Assembly: GCF_001866055.1 (NCBI RefSeq)
Contig: NZ_MLQS01000023.1
Coordinates: 1-64,000, forward strand
Length of the DNA: 64,000 bases
From: Anaerobacillus alkalidiazotrophicus
GTDB taxonomy: Bacteria > Bacillota > Bacilli > Bacillales_H > Anaerobacillaceae
Direction: 5' to 3'
This document shows, piece by piece, positions 62,114 to 64,000 of the stretch; positions within the stretch are counted from its first letter, which is position 1, and each line of letters begins with the position of its first letter. The notes under the pieces were generated by a model. That model was not told where the DNA came from. It made no database searches and saw nothing but the letters and a program-made list of their open reading frames with translations. Made by a program: the position numbers and the translations under genes.

Positions 62114-62150
62114 ATCAGTTTGATTAAATTGTATAGATCATTTATAATCG

Positions 62151-62981
62151 TTATTTCCACCAATCATCATAAATACTGACTGGGCCTTGTCGTTTATGTT
62201 CTGTCATTTTGTATTTTGCTTCAATCTTATCACTTATTGTAGATGGAATGGTTTTACCCTCTAGGTAATCATCAATGTTTTCATAGGTAAAACCTAACGC
62301 AACTTCGTCGGGTAAGCCAGGTTTATCATCTTCTAAGTCCGCAGTTGGAGCTTTTAAATATAAGTGCTCAGGACAACCTAGATATTTTAAAATCTGCTTC
62401 CCTTGACGTTTATTTAAGCCATATATCGGAACAATGTCACATGCACCATCTCCATGTTTTGTAAAGAAACCTGTAATAGCTTCTGCAGAGTGATCCGTGC
62501 CTACAACTAAACATTGATAATGACTAGCAATATCGTATTGTACCTTCATACGTTCCCTCGCTTTTGTATTACCTTTCAGAAAATCACTTAAATAACTACC
62601 TGTTGCTTCTGTAAAAGAGTTCATTGATGCATCTACAGCTGGTTTTATGTTAACAGTTATTGATTTAGTAGGTTGAATAAAAGAAATCGCATCTTGTGCA
62701 TCTTGTTCATCTTGCTGTTCTCCATACGGTAGACGTACAGCTATAAATACGTACTCTTTCTTACCATCGCTTTCACTGTTTAGCTCATCTATCGCCATTT
62801 TACATAGTTTTCCAGTTAGTGTTGAGTCTTGCCCACCAGAAATCCCTAATACATATCCACTTACTCCTGTTTTATGGATATATTGTTTTAAAAATTTAAC
62901 CCGTTCTGTTATTTCTGCATTTACATCAATGATTGGTATAACCTTCATATTTGCAATGATAGATTGTTGAATAGTTTTCAT
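62151..62981 (-). CDS. nadE: NH3-dependent NAD+ synthetase NadE
   Basis: Last step of NAD synthesis: amidation of deamido-NAD+ with ammonia and ATP. The 276 residues have the PP-loop SGGQDST (48-54), [56 protein letters not shown] and [15 protein letters not shown], all typical of the short, ammonia-dependent enzyme without glutaminase domain. GGAGG precedes the ATG. Monocistronic. Confidence 0.97.
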   Translation of the reverse strand: MKTIQQSIIANMKVIPIIDVNAEITERVKFLKQYIHKTGVSGYVLGISGGQDSTLTGKLCKMAIDELNSESDGKKEYVFIAVRLPYGEQQDEQDAQDAISFIQPTKSITVNIKPAVDASMNSFTEATGSYLSDFLKGNTKARERMKVQYDIASHYQCLVVGTDHSAEAITGFFTKHGDGACDIVPIYGLNKRQGKQILKYLGCPEHLYLKAPTADLEDDKPGLPDEVALGFTYENIDDYLEGKTIPSTISDKIEAKYKMTEHKRQGPVSIYDDWWK

Positions 62982-63073
62982 TTATAATCCTCCAAATTTT
63001 TCTTATGTCCCTATAGTTTACCACTTCCTGAAAATAAGCACATAAAAAAAGTAAATTTTACTAACAAATTTAT

Positions 63074-63517
63074 AAGAAAAGCGCAAGCGCCTTGGTCACG
63101 AGCGATAGGCACTGGAAGACCTTTGACAGAAGCCGCTCTTTGGCTTCCGAAAAGGTCTGAAGTGACCAAGCTCGTAGGCGCTGGAGCTAGACAGCTTCCA
63201 AGTTAGAAATTTTATGCTTTCTTACCTTTTAAGAAAAGCGCAAGGCGCCCGCCTATCGGCGACAAACACTGGAAGACCTGCTCGTAGCGGTCGGGTTTTT
63301 GACCGAAATCTATGTGCTTCTGCGTCTGACAGCAACGCTTCGAAGTAGGCTTCCTCGAAGCAAAGCTGCATGAAGCTATTCAGAGACGTTATTCAAGTAG
63401 TTATTGAAGTCCGTTGCTTGTCTGAAGTGATCGAGCCGATGGCGCCTGGAGCTAGACAGTTTCCAAGTTAGAAATTTATAAATTCTGATACTACAAGAAA
63501 AGCGCAAGCGCCTTGGG
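63074..63517. repeat. Cluster of three GCGCAAGCGCC repeats in tandem
   Basis: 63074-63215 is a short form, starting AAGAAAAGCGCAAGCGCC and ending with GCTAGACAGCTTCCAAGTT. 63231-63490 is a long form with the inner TTCCTCGAAGCAAAGCTGCA block and the ending TTCCAAGTTAGAAATTTATA. 63495-63517 is only the start. All three have the same orientation. They fill nearly all of the gap 62982-63563. Confidence 0.85.
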
Positions 63518-63523
63518 CTTTTA

Positions 63524-63560
63524 AGCAAATAAAAAAGGTTAGGTAATTACCTAACCTTAA
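63524..63560 (-). terminator. Terminator of tlp
   Basis: AAGGTTAGGTAA and TTACCTAACCTT form a perfect 12-bp palindrome with almost no loop; A/T runs follow on the minus strand. It lies just beyond the tlp stop. Confidence 0.85.
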
Positions 63561-63563
63561 CCA

Positions 63564-63794
63564 TTAATCGATCTGTCCATTTTGCCGTGCAGACATCTCA
63601 TCATCAATTTCTGATTTGAATCCTTCAATACTTTGTTCTCGTCTTGCATTTTTAGATTGAATCGCTTCTCTCTCTTCAGGCTTTAAGTCCTCATTTTGTA
63701 ACGTTTTATGTGCTTCTTCTAAATTTTCAATCGTATTGTTGACCATTTGTTCTAATCTTTCTACGTTATTGCTACGGTTATCTGGTTTTGCCAT
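63564..63794 (-). CDS. tlp: Small acid-soluble spore protein Tlp
   Basis: Thioredoxin-like spore protein Tlp, 76 residues, made in the forespore and stored in the spore core. Recognisable parts are MAKPDNRSNNVERLEQMV, NTIENLEEAHKTL, and the C-terminal KNARREQSIEGFKSEIDDE. AGGAGG lies upstream of the ATG. Expression by SigG is expected from relatives; I could not assign promoter boxes. The last 200 bases of the window beyond it show no supported feature. Confidence 0.93.
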   Translation of the reverse strand: MAKPDNRSNNVERLEQMVNNTIENLEEAHKTLQNEDLKPEEREAIQSKNARREQSIEGFKSEIDDEMSARQNGQID

Positions 63795-64000
63795 TATGTA
63801 AAACCTCCTATGTTTAAAGTAAAAATACTTGCTTTTGTTTTCAAATGGATGTCTACCATGTTGTTTAACGAAAGCTCTATTATTGTACTATCACTATATA
63901 AGGATCAAACCGTGAAAGTACAAGGTTATTTTTCACTTTGTAGAAAGTTTTATTCATACAAGCTTATGACTTTTTTATTTTTTCATACACTTCATGCCAA

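Overview
The window is AT-rich chromosomal DNA from an endospore-forming member of the Bacillaceae. Evidence for this is a gerA/gerB/gerC-type germinant receptor operon, a small acid-soluble spore protein Tlp, YhfH, YwpF-like, YkuI, CheV, YuiD, DbpA/YxiN and MrfAB homologues, and strong Shine-Dalgarno sequences with many GTG/TTG starts. A fused 2-oxoacid:ferredoxin oxidoreductase and a BadF/HgdC-type acyl-CoA dehydratase activase system point to a lineage that lives anaerobically at least part of the time (an Anaerobacillus-like alkaliphile would fit; this is inference). I saw no rRNA, tRNA, CRISPR array or prophage.

Layout. 1-7.6 kb: the edge of an unidentified gene with stem-loops, a cNMP/CBS/nucleotidyltransferase protein coupled to a DnaQ-like exonuclease, the mrfA-mrfB DNA repair pair, and a stand-alone DUF255 thioredoxin domain. 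7.7-12.2 kb: an orphan protein, the dbpA helicase, a cold-shock protein, a PAS-GGDEF cyclase and a small membrane protein. 12.3-18.6 kb: a complete sugar PTS operon (PRD regulator, EIIA, EIIB, EIIC, PfkB kinase, class II aldolase) with a recognisable promoter, a palindromic operator candidate and a cre-like site. 19-23 kb: a Ger operon. 23-30 kb: scattered single genes separated by repeats. 30.5-33.9 kb: the two-gene oxidoreductase. 34-39.5 kb: DUF3891, YuiD, YhfH, CheV, IlvA and a decayed IS605-type tnpB. 39.6-43.5 kb: two ABC exporter modules, one with a YtrA-type GntR regulator. 43.9-51.2 kb: cyclophilin, a YhjD-like gene with a LexA-like box, YwpF-like, LemA-HtpX, an MFS transporter and YkuI. 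51.6-56.6 kb: the large activase pair. 57-64 kb: a duplicated P-loop ATPase, MetA, an RNase H-like protein, a PHP phosphoesterase, NadE and Tlp.

How genes may work together. The oxidoreductase would reduce ferredoxin at the expense of 2-oxoacids. The tandem activase could use reduced ferredoxin plus ATP to push very low-potential electrons into the adjacent HgdB-like protein, but no substrate-specific CoA enzyme is encoded nearby. MrfAB, a LexA-like box in the mrfA promoter and another over the start site of the YhjD-like gene suggest a DNA-damage connection.

The most distinctive non-coding feature is heavy infestation by at least three families of hairpin-rich intergenic repeats: (1) a modular two- or three-hairpin element running from AAAGCTGAAC to GTGGGATAAA, likely a non-autonomous IS200/IS605-type element; (2) the Bacillaceae 'AAGAAAAGCGCAAGCGCC' repeat in long and short forms; (3) a palindromic element built on TATCTAGTTACG flanked by ATGAATTTCATAAT.
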